DNA of 64,000 nucleotides from JAUIIK01 sp041390865 (lineage in GTDB: Bacteria > Chloroflexota > Chloroflexia > Thermomicrobiales > CFX8): NCBI GenBank assembly GCA_041390865.1, contig JAWKPC010000022.1:1-64000 (forward strand), read 5' to 3'. Shown here one piece after another: positions 25,072-33,927 of this stretch; position 1 is the first letter of the stretch; every line of letters starts with the position of its first letter. Made by a program: the position numbers and the translations under genes. The notes beneath the pieces were generated by a model. The model was given only the letters and a program-made list of their open reading frames with translations, was not told the origin of the DNA and did no database searches.

Positions 25072-28000
25072 ATGAACTCATCCCAGAAGCTACGTCTGCT
25101 GATTGTTGAAGACGACGCCATCGATTTCCGGCGCCTGCGAGAGGCACTGCGCGAGCACCGGCCGGACCGCTACTTCCTCAAACACGCTTCGAACATGGAA
25201 CAGGCTTCCGCGACGCTCTCGGAAGAGCGCTTCGATCTCGTTCTGCTCGATATCTCGTTGCCGGACAGTTCCGGGGTCGAGGAGCTGGAGAAGGTCCAGC
25301 GGATGGCGCCGGACTCACTGATCATCCTGCTCGGCAACGGACGGGACATGGAGACCGGATTTGCCGCGGTGAGCGCGGGCGCTGAGGATTTCCTGGTCAA
25401 AGACGATCTGAAGGCCGATCGGCTGGAGCAGGCCATCGAGTATGCGGTCGCGCGACGACAGTATCAGCAGAACGCCAACTCCGATGGCGCCGTGCTCCGC
25501 GAGCTGTTTGACCAGATTGGCGAACTTGCGGTCGTCGTCGATTCGACCGGCAATCTAAGGGCCGGTCATGACAACCTTCGGAGAGTTCTGGACCACCAGC
25601 CGGACCAGCTGTATTTCCGCACCTGGATAGGACTGCTGCATCCGGAGGATCAGGCCGAAGCCCGGCGCGTCTGGAATCGCCTGTTGATCGATCCCGGTGA
25701 GCCTCAGGGCCTTGTCGCGAGGTTTCCCCGGCCAGACGGCGACTGGAGCGAGTTTGACCTGACGCTGGCGAACAGAATCGACGAGCCTTCCATTGGCGGG
25801 GTGTTGATCACCGGTTCGAATATCGCAAGAGTGGTTGCCTACGAAAGCGTTGCCAGACAGTTCTCGGATGTCTCCAGGGTGATGCTGGCGTCGCCAGAAC
25901 CGGACAGTGCGGTGAACGCGATATTTGCTTCGATCGGCTCATCCTTCTCCGTCGATGAGATTCGCCTTTTCGAGTATGTCGACTCCGAGCTGAACGGAAC
26001 GATGGAAGCGGCTGAACGCTATGCCTGGAGCAGCTGGGAAGGCGGCCCCGGTCGGCTCAGTCCGGTAGTCAATCGCGCTCTCGTGGACGCCGGCATCTAC
26101 GCGCAGCTGGGGGACGAGGCGAGGCGGAATCCTGCGAGCGGGATGATCCAGCTGACTCCCCGGAGATCGGCTGGCGAGACGAACTTTCTCGCCGAGCCGC
26201 TGATGCTCGTGCCGATCTACACCCGGAACATGCTCTGGGGCGTCGTGATGGTCGTGATGCCTGCCGGTCCGCCGGAGTGGTCCGACGAGCAATGTATGGC
26301 GCTCAAGGCGACGGTTGATGCGGTCGGAGCAATCGTCTGCAGGCCCACCGTTGCTGTCGATCCGTCGGGCGGATTCGATCGAACGACCCGGATCCTCGAC
26401 CGGGTCAAAGGCGGCGTCCTGCTCTACGACCGCAGTGGGAACCTCACCTACGCCAATCCTGCTGTGCAAGAGATCACCGGCAGGAGTGCCGGGGAGTTCT
26501 TCGAAAGTCAGCGCTTCTTGCTGGGAAGCGAATCGGCGCGCAACATCGATCAGACGTTCGAGCACAGTGACGGGCGGGTCGTCCACGCGACGCTTGACAT
26601 CACGCCGCTCGAAGATGGCGGCGTCATCTCGATTTACGACACCAGCAGCATCCGCAGGGCCGCCCAGATCATGCATGCGAACCAGGCGCGGCTACGCTCC
26701 ATCGTCGAGACGGCGATCGAGGGTATTCTGACGCTGGACGCCCAGGGGCAGGTCGAATCGCTGAACCCGGCCGCCGAGCAAATGTTCAGAGCCTCGAGCT
26801 CCGAAGCGGTCGGGAAGCATCTGGTCGATCTGATACCGGAACACTTCACCGGTGATGACGAGCACCAGTACCTTCACGACTATTTCGACACGCTTCCCGG
26901 GGGCGCCGAGGACGAGGTCCACGAGCTGTATGCCGTGCGGACGGACGGCTCTGCTTTCCCGATCGAGATGAACTTGCGCCACTACGATCACCGCAACCGG
27001 CGCAAGTTCATCGCCAGCGTTCGGGATGTCAGCAAGCAGAAGGCTGCCGAAGAACGTGTTGCCCGGCAGCTTTGGCAGCTACGCGCGCTGCATCGCGTTG
27101 ACAGGGCGTTGAGCGCCAGCCGCGATCAGCAAGTCATCCTGGATGTTGCGGCCGACCAGATCATCATGACGCCGGATATCGACATCGCGATCATCCGGTC
27201 ATTTAGCGATGTTTCCCAGGAACTGACGCTCCGGTCGGAACGGGGGCTTGCGGCCTCGGAGTCGGTGGCGCCGATCGTCCGGCCGGGTCACGGCCTGGCC
27301 GGTCGGTCGGCCTTTGATCGTCAGCCGGTCGTACTCGAGCATGCGGATGATTCTCTGGTCTGGGAAGGTGAGACGCCGGCCTTTGGCAAGGGCAGCCCGG
27401 TTGCCGGCCTCGCGATCCCCCTCATCGTTAGTTCCCAGCTCAAAGGGACGATCGAGGTTTATGGGCGCGATCGTGAGCAGATCTCGGACGAGACAGTTGG
27501 CTTCCTGAACAGCCTGAGCTACCAGGTAGCGAATGCGATCGATGAGACGGATCTGTTCTCTGCCCTCGTTCGGTCGAAGCAGCTCCCGGAAAGCGCCTAT
27601 GAATCGACCCTCGAAGGATGGTCGCGGGCGCTGGAAATGCGGCGGGTAGATACCGAGGGACACGCGATGCGCGTCTCGCAGATGGCTGTCGAACTGGGCA
27701 GAGAGATGCGTCTCGAAGGAGAGGATCTCAAATCCCTCCGCCGCGGCGCGCTTCTCCACGACATCGGCAAGATCGGTATTCCCGACGCAGTGCTTCACAA
27801 GCCCGGTACGCTCGACGAGGATGACTGGGCAATGATCCGTGAAGTTCCAAAACATGCAATGGACCTCCTCAGCGGACTGCCGTTTCTCCGTGATGCATCG
27901 AGCGTGCCGTACTTCCATCACGAGAAGTGGGACGGGACCGGCTACCCAAATGGTCTCGTCGGCGAGGCGATACCATTGGCTGCCCGAATCTTTGCCGTCG

Positions 28001-28230
28001 TCGATGTGTGGGACACGTTGATTTCCGACCGGCCGTACCGGAAGGCGCTGTCGAGAGAGCAGGCGATCGAGGAGATCCTCTCGCAGTCCGGCACGAGCTT
28101 CGATCCGCGGGTCGTCGATGCCTTCCTGCGAATCATCGAAGAGCGGGACGATGAAGACGCGGGCCGGCACGATGTCCAGATCTCCGAGTCGCCGGTGCCT
28201 GTCGTGACCCAGCCGGAGACAGACGAGTAG
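25072..28230 (+). CDS. REC-PAS-GAF-PAS-PAS-GAF-HD-GYP c-di-GMP phosphodiesterase
   Basis: About 1050 residues from ATG 25072. A receiver domain (1-125) has the acidic pair and phospho-acceptor in LLIVEDDAID and LVLLDISLPD, and K in FLVKDDL. Then come a PAS-like domain (about 140-235), a GAF domain (about 260-410), two PAS domains (about 430-520 and 545-665) and a second GAF (about 675-815). The C-terminus is HD-GYP (about 830-1015), with LLHDIGKIGIPD and HHEKWDGTGYPNG containing the catalytic HD and GYP motifs. Such enzymes degrade cyclic di-GMP to pGpG/GMP. The combination points to a sensor of several inputs controlled by phosphorylation from an unlinked kinase. ATG 25072 is chosen because the receiver begins right after it. 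Confidence 0.93.
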   Translation: MNSSQKLRLLIVEDDAIDFRRLREALREHRPDRYFLKHASNMEQASATLSEERFDLVLLDISLPDSSGVEELEKVQRMAPDSLIILLGNGRDMETGFAAVSAGAEDFLVKDDLKADRLEQAIEYAVARRQYQQNANSDGAVLRELFDQIGELAVVVDSTGNLRAGHDNLRRVLDHQPDQLYFRTWIGLLHPEDQAEARRVWNRLLIDPGEPQGLVARFPRPDGDWSEFDLTLANRIDEPSIGGVLITGSNIARVVAYESVARQFSDVSRVMLASPEPDSAVNAIFASIGSSFSVDEIRLFEYVDSELNGTMEAAERYAWSSWEGGPGRLSPVVNRALVDAGIYAQLGDEARRNPASGMIQLTPRRSAGETNFLAEPLMLVPIYTRNMLWGVVMVVMPAGPPEWSDEQCMALKATVDAVGAIVCRPTVAVDPSGGFDRTTRILDRVKGGVLLYDRSGNLTYANPAVQEITGRSAGEFFESQRFLLGSESARNIDQTFEHSDGRVVHATLDITPLEDGGVISIYDTSSIRRAAQIMHANQARLRSIVETAIEGILTLDAQGQVESLNPAAEQMFRASSSEAVGKHLVDLIPEHFTGDDEHQYLHDYFDTLPGGAEDEVHELYAVRTDGSAFPIEMNLRHYDHRNRRKFIASVRDVSKQKAAEERVARQLWQLRALHRVDRALSASRDQQVILDVAADQIIMTPDIDIAIIRSFSDVSQELTLRSERGLAASESVAPIVRPGHGLAGRSAFDRQPVVLEHADDSLVWEGETPAFGKGSPVAGLAIPLIVSSQLKGTIEVYGRDREQISDETVGFLNSLSYQVANAIDETDLFSALVRSKQLPESAYESTLEGWSRALEMRRVDTEGHAMRVSQMAVELGREMRLEGEDLKSLRRGALLHDIGKIGIPDAVLHKPGTLDEDDWAMIREVPKHAMDLLSGLPFLRDASSVPYFHHEKWDGTGYPNGLVGEAIPLAARIFAVVDVWDTLISDRPYRKALSREQAIEEILSQSGTSFDPRVVDAFLRIIEERDDEDAGRHDVQISESPVPVVTQPETDE

Positions 28231-28428
28231 GATTCCGGCGCTTATCGGCCCTTCCTGTGCCACATCACTACGGACGTCCTAGGGACATATCCCAGCGGGC
28301 TACATCCTCATCCAGCGGGTCGGGCTGATGCCCGCCGTCTGATAGACTCCGATTTGGCTGGCCACCACATGATGAATCGCGCCGTCAACCCGTTGCTATG
28401 ACTGCCCAGTCGAGAGGCCCATCCCACA

Positions 28429-29292
28429 ATGCCGGAAGAACTATTCGATCTCTTTGAAGAGGTCTTCGATGAGGTGAGCGATCGCCGGAAGAAGAGCAAG
28501 AAGAAACGCAAGAAGCAGGCACGCCGCGATACCGAGCCTCCAGCTCAGGACCGCGCTCCTCGACAGGAACCCTCCAGCGGCGGGGTGTTTGGACGCATCA
28601 CCAGACTGTTCCAACCGCAGTCCCCGCCTCCGCAGCAACAGCAAGCAGCCCCCGAGCCGAGCCCCGAGGCCGATCTGGACGCCGCCTACCGGCAGCAGCT
28701 GGCGCTGCTCGAGGATGTCCGGCGTAGCGTTGAGGAAGTGACCGACGCCCAGCGCAGGATGCAGGAACGGGCTCTACGGAATGAGCGCCGTCGCGCCGAT
28801 TTCGAAGCCCAGGCGCGCCAGCATCTAGCGGACGGGCGGGAGGATCTGGCCCGGGTCGCGCTGGAGAGAAAGCGTCTCGCAGACACGCAAACCGAGGAGT
28901 TCGAACGCGAGCTGGCCAAGCTCAGCCACGAGCAAACCCAGCTGCTGCGGGCCGAAGCCCGTCTGGAGGCGAAGATCGAGGCTTTCCGGACGCGGCGCGA
29001 TGTGCTGCGTTCGCAACGCGCATCGGCGGAGGCCCAGGCGCGGATCAGCGAAGCGTATGGCGGCTTGTCCGAAGAGTCGAGCGATGTTGCCTACACGGTG
29101 AAGCGGATCGAGACGCATACGGCCGAGCTGCGCAGCCGCGGCGCCGCCGTCGATCAGATGCTGGACGACGGGCTCGTCCAAGGCGTCGAGGACCCGAAAC
29201 AGCGGTTCGACCGGCGCCTCGCTCTGTCCGAGGTTGACGACGACCTCGAACGGCTGCGGCGTGAATTGGATGAAGAGGCGCAACGCCAATGA
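28429..29292 (+). CDS. PspA/IM30-family protein with long N-terminal extension
   Basis: A 287-residue protein. Residues about 85-287 form the long charged coiled coil of PspA/IM30 proteins, e.g. ARQHLADGREDLARVALERK, where the Ala/Leu helical-hairpin pattern is kept. The canonical first amphipathic helix is displaced: a GVFGRITRLFQPQ segment at about 52-64 is preceded by a 50-residue extension with acidic start (MPEELFDLFEEVFDEVSD) and a Lys/Arg cluster, and followed by a Pro/Gln linker. PspA proteins bind stressed membranes and polymerise. Its stop overlaps the start of a PspAA gene by 4 bases, the standard partner in many bacteria. Confidence 0.82.
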   Translation: MPEELFDLFEEVFDEVSDRRKKSKKKRKKQARRDTEPPAQDRAPRQEPSSGGVFGRITRLFQPQSPPPQQQQAAPEPSPEADLDAAYRQQLALLEDVRRSVEEVTDAQRRMQERALRNERRRADFEAQARQHLADGREDLARVALERKRLADTQTEEFERELAKLSHEQTQLLRAEARLEAKIEAFRTRRDVLRSQRASAEAQARISEAYGGLSEESSDVAYTVKRIETHTAELRSRGAAVDQMLDDGLVQGVEDPKQRFDRRLALSEVDDDLERLRRELDEEAQRQ

Positions 29293-29565
29293 TTGTCCGG
29301 ATTGTGGGCGAGGGCCAGTACCGCCTCGACGATATCTTGATCGACGATCTCAACGAGCTCGACCGGCAGCTCCAGGCGGATCTCGAAGCCGGAGACGCCG
29401 AGCACTTCGCTGAATTGCTCCACCAGATGGCGGCACTGGTTCACGAGCGGGGAACCCCGGTCGCGGACGACGAGCTTGTCCGTTCCGATGCGATCCTGCC
29501 TCCCGAAGATGCGACGGTCGAGAAGTCGAGGCGATGCTCGCGTCGAAGGCTTGATCCCGGACTGA
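29289..29565 (+). CDS. PspAA (PspA-associated) protein (3' end frameshifted)
   Basis: About 92 codons. The start MIVRIVGEGQYRLDDILIDD and the body NELDRQLQADLEAGDAEHFA, RGTPVADDELV and SDAILPPEDATVE are diagnostic of the PspAA domain. After that the frame breaks near 29520: the +1 frame gives EVEAMLASK and, after one more one-base slip, GLIPD followed by a stop at 29563-29565, the usual ending of the family. Left uncorrected, the frame would run on with Arg/Pro/His-rich sequence. It overlaps pspA by ATGA and is surely translated with it. The pair acts in envelope stress. Confidence 0.82.
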
Positions 29566-29696
29566 GGCCCCGGGATCCGCACGCGCATACGCACCATTCG
29601 AGCTACGAGCACCCGCGTCGCCAGCAACCGGTGCCGGCCGCTCCAGGACCGTCGGGCCTTGACGGGTGACAGTCGAGCCCATATACTCCAGCCCAA

Positions 29697-29818
29697 TAGT
29701 GGGGAGTAGCCTGCGCGCTGGGCCTGGGCCCGATGCGTTCGGTCAATCGTCGGAACAGAGATGCGGCGCATCTCTCGGTTGGCCGGTACTTCAGATGACG
29801 TGAGGCGAGACCACTGCG
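29697..29818 (+). promoter_or_regulatory. yybP-ykoY riboswitch (manganese-sensing)
   Basis: The two conserved internal-loop strands of this RNA class are present: GGGGAGTAGCC at 29701-29711 and GAGGCGAGACCACTG at 29802-29816. AGTGG (29698-29702) can pair with CCACT (29811-29815) to close the element. Between them are GC-rich hairpins, including GAGATGC..GCATCTC around 29758-29774. The class binds Mn2+ and commonly precedes terC/alx-type genes; here a TerC gene starts 75 bases downstream. A GC-rich stretch followed by seven Ts (29843-29849) lies between, suggesting control by transcription termination. Confidence 0.85.
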
Positions 29819-29849
29819 ACACAGCTGTGCCGTAGCGGCTCGTTTTTTT
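29819..29849 (+). terminator. Probable riboswitch expression platform
   Basis: CACAGCTGTG palindrome and a GCCG-TAG-CGGC stem just before CGTTTTTTT. The T-run and its placement between aptamer and ribosome binding site fit a regulated intrinsic terminator, though the exact stem is not clear. Confidence 0.5.
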
Positions 29850-29892
29850 GTTGTCTGAAAGCCGCCAATCCTGACGAGGATGTGCCGATTTC

Positions 29893-30894
29893 ATGGATGT
29901 CAGTCTCTGGTTCTGGGCCGCGTTCCTGCTCTTTATCGCCGGAATGCTCGCCCTTGATCTCGGTGTCTTCAACCGGACACCCCACGCCGTCACCGCCAAG
30001 GAGGCGGCAATCTGGAGTGCCGCCTGGGTCAGCCTCTCGCTCCTGTTCAACGCCGGCATCTACTTCTACGGCGGCAGCGAGCCGGCGCTCGAGTTCCTGA
30101 CCGGTTATCTGGTCGAGAAGTCGCTGGCGGTCGACAATATCTTCGTGTTCGTGTTGATCTTCACTGCCTTCGCCGTGCCGCAGGTCTACCAGCACCGGGT
30201 TCTGTTCTGGGGCATCATCGGGGCGCTGGTATTGCGTGGCGTTCTGATCCTGAGTGGCAGCTACCTGGTCAAGAACTTCCACTGGGTGCTCTACATCTTC
30301 GGCGCGTTCCTCGTCTTTACCGGCATCAAGCTCTACCGTGAGCGGAACGAGCACGAGGCCGATATGAGCGACACCCTCGGGGTGCGGATCCTGCGTCGCG
30401 TCATACCCGTTACGGATGAGTACCGCGGCCATCGGTTCGTGTTCCGCGATGCCGGAAAGCTGGTGGCGACGCCGCTCTTCGTCGTGATGGCGGTCGTCAT
30501 CGTGACCGACATCGTCTTTGCGGTCGACTCGATCCCGGCGATCTTTGCGATCAGCCAGGATCCGTTCATTGTCTTTACCTCGAACGTCTTCGCCGTCCTC
30601 GGGCTGCGCTCGATGTACTTCCTCCTGGCGGACGTCATTCAGCGATTCCAGTACCTGCGCCACGGGTTGAGCGTTATCCTCGTGTTCATCGGGGTGAAAA
30701 TGGTGCTGATCGACATCTACAAGATCCCGATTGCCGTCTCACTGAGCGTGATCGTGCTGGTCTTCGCCGTCGCGATCTTTGCCTCCATCCGGCGCGACCG
30801 GGAGCTCGAGATGGCCGCCGAGGCGTCCGCAACCGACAAGCAGATAACGACGGGGCTCGAGACCGTCTCGGGCCCGCCGCAATCAGACGACTAG
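29893..30894 (+). CDS. TerC/Alx-family membrane protein, probable Mn exporter
   Basis: A 333-residue integral membrane protein with about nine helices. TerC signatures are KSLAVDNIFVFVLIFTAFAV in the first half and VVIVTDIVFAVDSIPAIFAI in the second, with the paired acidic DN and D-x-x-x-AVDS residues thought to bind metal. A cytoplasmic loop RERNEHEADMSDT lies between the halves. Members preceded by yybP-ykoY RNAs export manganese (Alx/YkoY type), so the same is likely here. A GAGGAT box precedes the ATG. A small zinc-finger gene follows 17 bases after the stop, probably in the same transcript. Confidence 0.9.
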   Translation: MDVSLWFWAAFLLFIAGMLALDLGVFNRTPHAVTAKEAAIWSAAWVSLSLLFNAGIYFYGGSEPALEFLTGYLVEKSLAVDNIFVFVLIFTAFAVPQVYQHRVLFWGIIGALVLRGVLILSGSYLVKNFHWVLYIFGAFLVFTGIKLYRERNEHEADMSDTLGVRILRRVIPVTDEYRGHRFVFRDAGKLVATPLFVVMAVVIVTDIVFAVDSIPAIFAISQDPFIVFTSNVFAVLGLRSMYFLLADVIQRFQYLRHGLSVILVFIGVKMVLIDIYKIPIAVSLSVIVLVFAVAIFASIRRDRELEMAAEASATDKQITTGLETVSGPPQSDD

Positions 30895-30911
30895 AAGAAA
30901 TGGAGAGAACG

Positions 30912-31175
30912 ATGCAGACGACGATCTACTGCCCGAAGTGCTCGGGCGACATGGTCCCGGTGCGCCGGAGCGGCGTGCTGATCGACCGTTGCTCCGACTG
31001 CAACGGTGTTTACCTCGACCGGGGTGAGCTTGAGAAGATCATCGCGATGGAGCAGCAGGCGAGCGATCGCTGGGAAGACGAGCCGGAGTACGACGACGAC
31101 GAGGATCGCGGCCGGAGCCGGCGCCGGAAGAGCCGCAAACGCAGCTTCTTCGAAGATCTCTTCGACATCGACTAG
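30912..31175 (+). CDS. zf-TFIIB-type zinc-ribbon protein
   Basis: An 87-residue protein from ATG 30912, preferred because GGAGAG lies 4 bases upstream; an ATG at 30900 would add four residues. It has a treble CxxC zinc ribbon, CPKCSGDMVP and DRCSDCNGVYLDRGELEKI, typical of the small zf-TFIIB family. An acidic then basic tail follows (DDDEDRGRSRRRKSRKR) with a hydrophobic end FFEDLFDID. Function unknown in the family. It lies directly after terC. Confidence 0.88.
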   Translation: MQTTIYCPKCSGDMVPVRRSGVLIDRCSDCNGVYLDRGELEKIIAMEQQASDRWEDEPEYDDDEDRGRSRRRKSRKRSFFEDLFDID

Positions 31176-31334
31176 CCGGCGCCGGCGCGGGAGCGGCTCG
31201 CCCGGCCGTCATATCGCGGCTCAGGCGCGCCCTCTCGCGGGGTAAATTCACCAGCATTGATGGGCATTCGATCGCCTGTTCATCTGACGAGTGGCACTCG
31301 TCGCCAGCGCGTATCATGACATCGGGAGGGCTCA

Positions 31335-31466
31335 ATGGATTTTGGCGATCTGTTCGACATATTCGGTGATATCAGCGGCGGCTGTCTGGTTGGCGTGGCC
31401 GTGCTGCTGGCGCTGCTTGCCTGTGGCGCGTGCGTCGTCGGCCTGTTGCTGATCAACGCCTTCTAG
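31335..31466 (+). CDS. Small single-pass membrane protein (43 residues)
   Basis: ATG 31335, preceded by GGGAGGGCTCA, opens a 43-residue frame: an acidic amphipathic start MDFGDLFDIFGDISGG, then one hydrophobic helix rich in Leu/Ala/Cys/Val (about 17-41) and a stop at 31464-31466. The start FGDLFDIFGDIS resembles the ending FFEDLFDID of the zinc-ribbon protein 160 bases upstream. Its stop codon shares the CTAG tetranucleotide with the stop of the convergent MFS gene. No family known to me. Confidence 0.6.
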   Translation: MDFGDLFDIFGDISGGCLVGVAVLLALLACGACVVGLLLINAF

Positions 31467-32742
31467 CTTGGCGGCACCGTAGCCGTGGCGATGGCGGTCG
31501 GTCGCGATGGTTGGGAGGAGATCGCGAAGAAGAACGTGGCGATCAGGGCTGCAAAGCCGAGCAGCCCGAATCCGAGGCGGTAGTCGCCGAGACCGTCGAC
31601 GATCAGCCCCATCGCTAGCGGCCCGCCGACTTCTCCCCACATCATGAACATGAACGTAAAGCCCATGATCTTCCCGAACGCCTGCCGCCCGAAGTAATCG
31701 GCCCGGAGCGGCATCATCTGGGCCCCGCGAAATCCGTGCGCCCAGCCCTGGATCATCACCGCAGCGATGATGACGCCGAGGCCGAAGCTCCGGCCAGGAG
31801 GAACATCGCCACCGCGTGGCCGGCGGTGGAAAATGTCGCCAACCAGCGCTTGCTGTAGCGGTCGCCGAGGAATCCGCCGAGCAGCTGGCCGACCATCATC
31901 GAAGCCGTCAGCACCGCGACGATGCTCGACGCCGTGGCGAGGCTGAGGTCCAGCTCGCTGTTCAGATACGGAATCAGGTGGACCGAGACGGTCGTGACGA
32001 TCATGACCGACAGGCTGTGGCCGACGGTCAGCGACCAGAAGGCGCGCGTTCGCATCGCCTGGCGGACAGTGAAGCTCGTCGAGCGCCCAACCAGCGGGAC
32101 ATCTCCGCTCGCTGTCTGGCCGCCGTCGGGCTCGTAGCCGTACTCCTCCGGCGAACGCCGCATGAGCTGGGCGAGCGGGATGCCCGCGACGAGGATGATG
32201 ACGCCCGAGGCGAACGCCGTCGTCCGCCAGCCGTTCGTCGTCAGCGACCAGGCGACGATTGGAAGGAGCAGCCCGCCGATGGCTCCTCCGGTCTGCATGA
32301 TTCCGAGCGCCGTCCCGCGACGCCGTTCGAACCAGTTGACGACCGTTGCCGTAATCGACATAAAGCCGCCGAGGCTGACTCCAATCGCCATCATCATGAA
32401 GGTCAGATAGAACTGGAGCGGCGAGTTCATCTGGCTGAAGAGGATGAATCCGAGGCCGAACAATGCCAGCCCGACCGTCATGACGGCTCGCGGGCCGATC
32501 CGGTCGAGCATCCATCCCTGGAACGGGCCAAGCAAACCACTCTCGGCCCGTTGGAGAGAGTAGGCTGCCGAAAAGGTCGTCGTGCTCCAGCCGAATGAAT
32601 CCTTGAGGACGACGACATAGGCGCCGTAGGCCTGCGAAAGCAGAGCGCCGGTGAGCGCTTGCACGCCGACACCGGCCGCGACGATCCACCAACCGAAGAA
32701 GACACTTCGCGCGCGTTCGGTCGCGCGTTCCACCGCGGCCAT
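31463..32742 (-). CDS. Major facilitator superfamily transporter (frameshifted)
   Basis: Twelve-helix MFS carrier of about 425 codons. The N-terminal half begins RSVFFGWWIVAAGVGVQALT and contains the MFS loop motif GWMLDRIGPRAVM (variant of GxxxDRxGxR) and GGFLGDRYSKRW between helices 8 and 9. Near 31790 the frame shifts: after TAGHAVAMFLLAG the protein continues as LGVIIAAVMIQGWAHGFRGA and ends at 31463. The type is close to monocarboxylate/oxalate-formate-like antiporters (OFA-type), but substrate is unknown. It diverges from the DUF4388 gene. Confidence 0.85.
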
Positions 32743-33074
32743 CGTTCACCTGTCTCAACGGAGCACGCTCCCGGTCCCCCGACCGGCCGCCGTCGTTGCC
32801 GGGATAGGGTACAACCGCCTGACCCGCTCCACAACCCTCGATTCGCCGTTTTGCGGTGCTTCGGCGGTGTCTTCTGCCATCACCTCGACACTGGAGTAGC
32901 ATCGGTTCAACGTCACGAGTTGCCTGCATGGAGACTCCTGCGGCACGGCGCGACGAATCGGTACCTTGCTCCCACACGAGGGTATGACCTGAGTCTTTGA
33001 CCGGGCTGGTACTTCCCGGCCATGCTTGTACCGGGTGATAGCGGAGACGTGAGTGAGAAAGGTTGTGCCACAGT
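32743..33074. other. Divergent promoter region
   Basis: About 330 bases between the divergent MFS and DUF4388 genes. No convincing gene on either strand. Promoters for both are expected here but no consensus could be fixed by eye. Confidence 0.45.
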
Positions 33075-33548
33075 ATGCCCCCGGTTGATCTTACGGGCAT
33101 GTCCGTATCGAGCGTGCTTGGCGTCCTGAAGTGCCGCAAGGCTTCGGGAGAATTGCGAGTTATCAGCACCTACCGCCAGGTGGTGCTGAAGATTGCCAAC
33201 GGTGAAGTCTGCGGAGTCCAGTCGGACCGTCCGGCCGATCGTCTCGGGTTACAGATGATGAAGGCCGGCGATATCGGGGTGATCGAGCTGCACGGCGCTC
33301 TCGTGGAGCAACATCAGCAGCGGTTGCGGGCGATCGCGACTGAGTCGCAGACTTCGCGGCTGGGCGAGATTCTCGTCGACCAGAATGTTCTGGAGCCGGA
33401 CGAGCTTCAAGAAGCCCTCGACCGGTACATTTCCAGGATGACCGAGACCCTGGAAAAGGATCTCGTGCTCAAGATCGAATTTGTCGACGAATCGCCCCCG
33501 GATTCCAGCGAACCGGCACTTGAGTGGACGACTATTCAGGCCGGTTAG
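33075..33548 (+). CDS. DUF4388 (PATAN-like) domain protein
   Basis: A 157-residue protein from ATG 33075 (GAAAGG about 12 bases before it; a TTG at 33063 is an alternative). The first part, DLTGMSVSSVLGVLKCRKAS then GELRVISTYRQVVLKIANGE, is the DUF4388 signature. The domain occurs in proteins linked to response regulators, type IV pili and gliding control and is thought to mediate protein interactions. The C-terminus (TSRLGEILVDQNVLEPDELQ) resembles the small module found at the start of PilB-type ATPases. Probably a signalling adaptor. Confidence 0.78.
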   Translation: MPPVDLTGMSVSSVLGVLKCRKASGELRVISTYRQVVLKIANGEVCGVQSDRPADRLGLQMMKAGDIGVIELHGALVEQHQQRLRAIATESQTSRLGEILVDQNVLEPDELQEALDRYISRMTETLEKDLVLKIEFVDESPPDSSEPALEWTTIQAG

Positions 33549-33624
33549 CGTTCCAGACGGGATCTACGACCGCGAGCCATCATCGTTCAACGGAGACTGG
33601 GGGTAGGCGTTCTGGAGCGTTCCG

Positions 33625-33927
33625 CTAGGTCATACGCTCCAGCGCCTGGATCTCGCTCTCGGTGAACCAGGAGATCATGTGGCGGTATAGCTGCTCGACG
33701 AGGTCGGGGTCGGCGCCCGAATTCATCGCCTGGGCACGGACGGAGGCGATGACGGCTTCGACCCGGTCGGGACGGTGGGCGTCTTCCGGACCGGACTTGA
33801 AGCGGATGACTTCGTGGACGCATGCGGCGCGCTGGCCGATGAGGTTGACGATCTCGGCATCGATCTCGTCGATGCGCTCGCGGATCTCTTCGAGGCTGTC
33901 GAATTGCCAGTCTGTCGTATCGCTCAT
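33625..33927 (-). CDS. Chorismate mutase type II / PchB-like protein
   Basis: A 100-residue all-helical protein, EEIRERIDEIDAEIVNLIGQ then RAACVHEVIRFKSGPEDAHR, which is the AroQ-type first helix with the conserved R, D and the K/R residues that bind chorismate. A shortened loop and VEQLYRHMISWFTESEIQ at the end fit the family. It could be chorismate mutase or isochorismate-pyruvate lyase. Its ATG overlaps the TGA of the upstream amidohydrolase gene by 4 bases, so the two are translationally coupled, which points to a role in degrading an aromatic or related compound rather than in Phe/Tyr synthesis. Confidence 0.8.
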   Translation of the reverse strand: MSDTTDWQFDSLEEIRERIDEIDAEIVNLIGQRAACVHEVIRFKSGPEDAHRPDRVEAVIASVRAQAMNSGADPDLVEQLYRHMISWFTESEIQALERMT

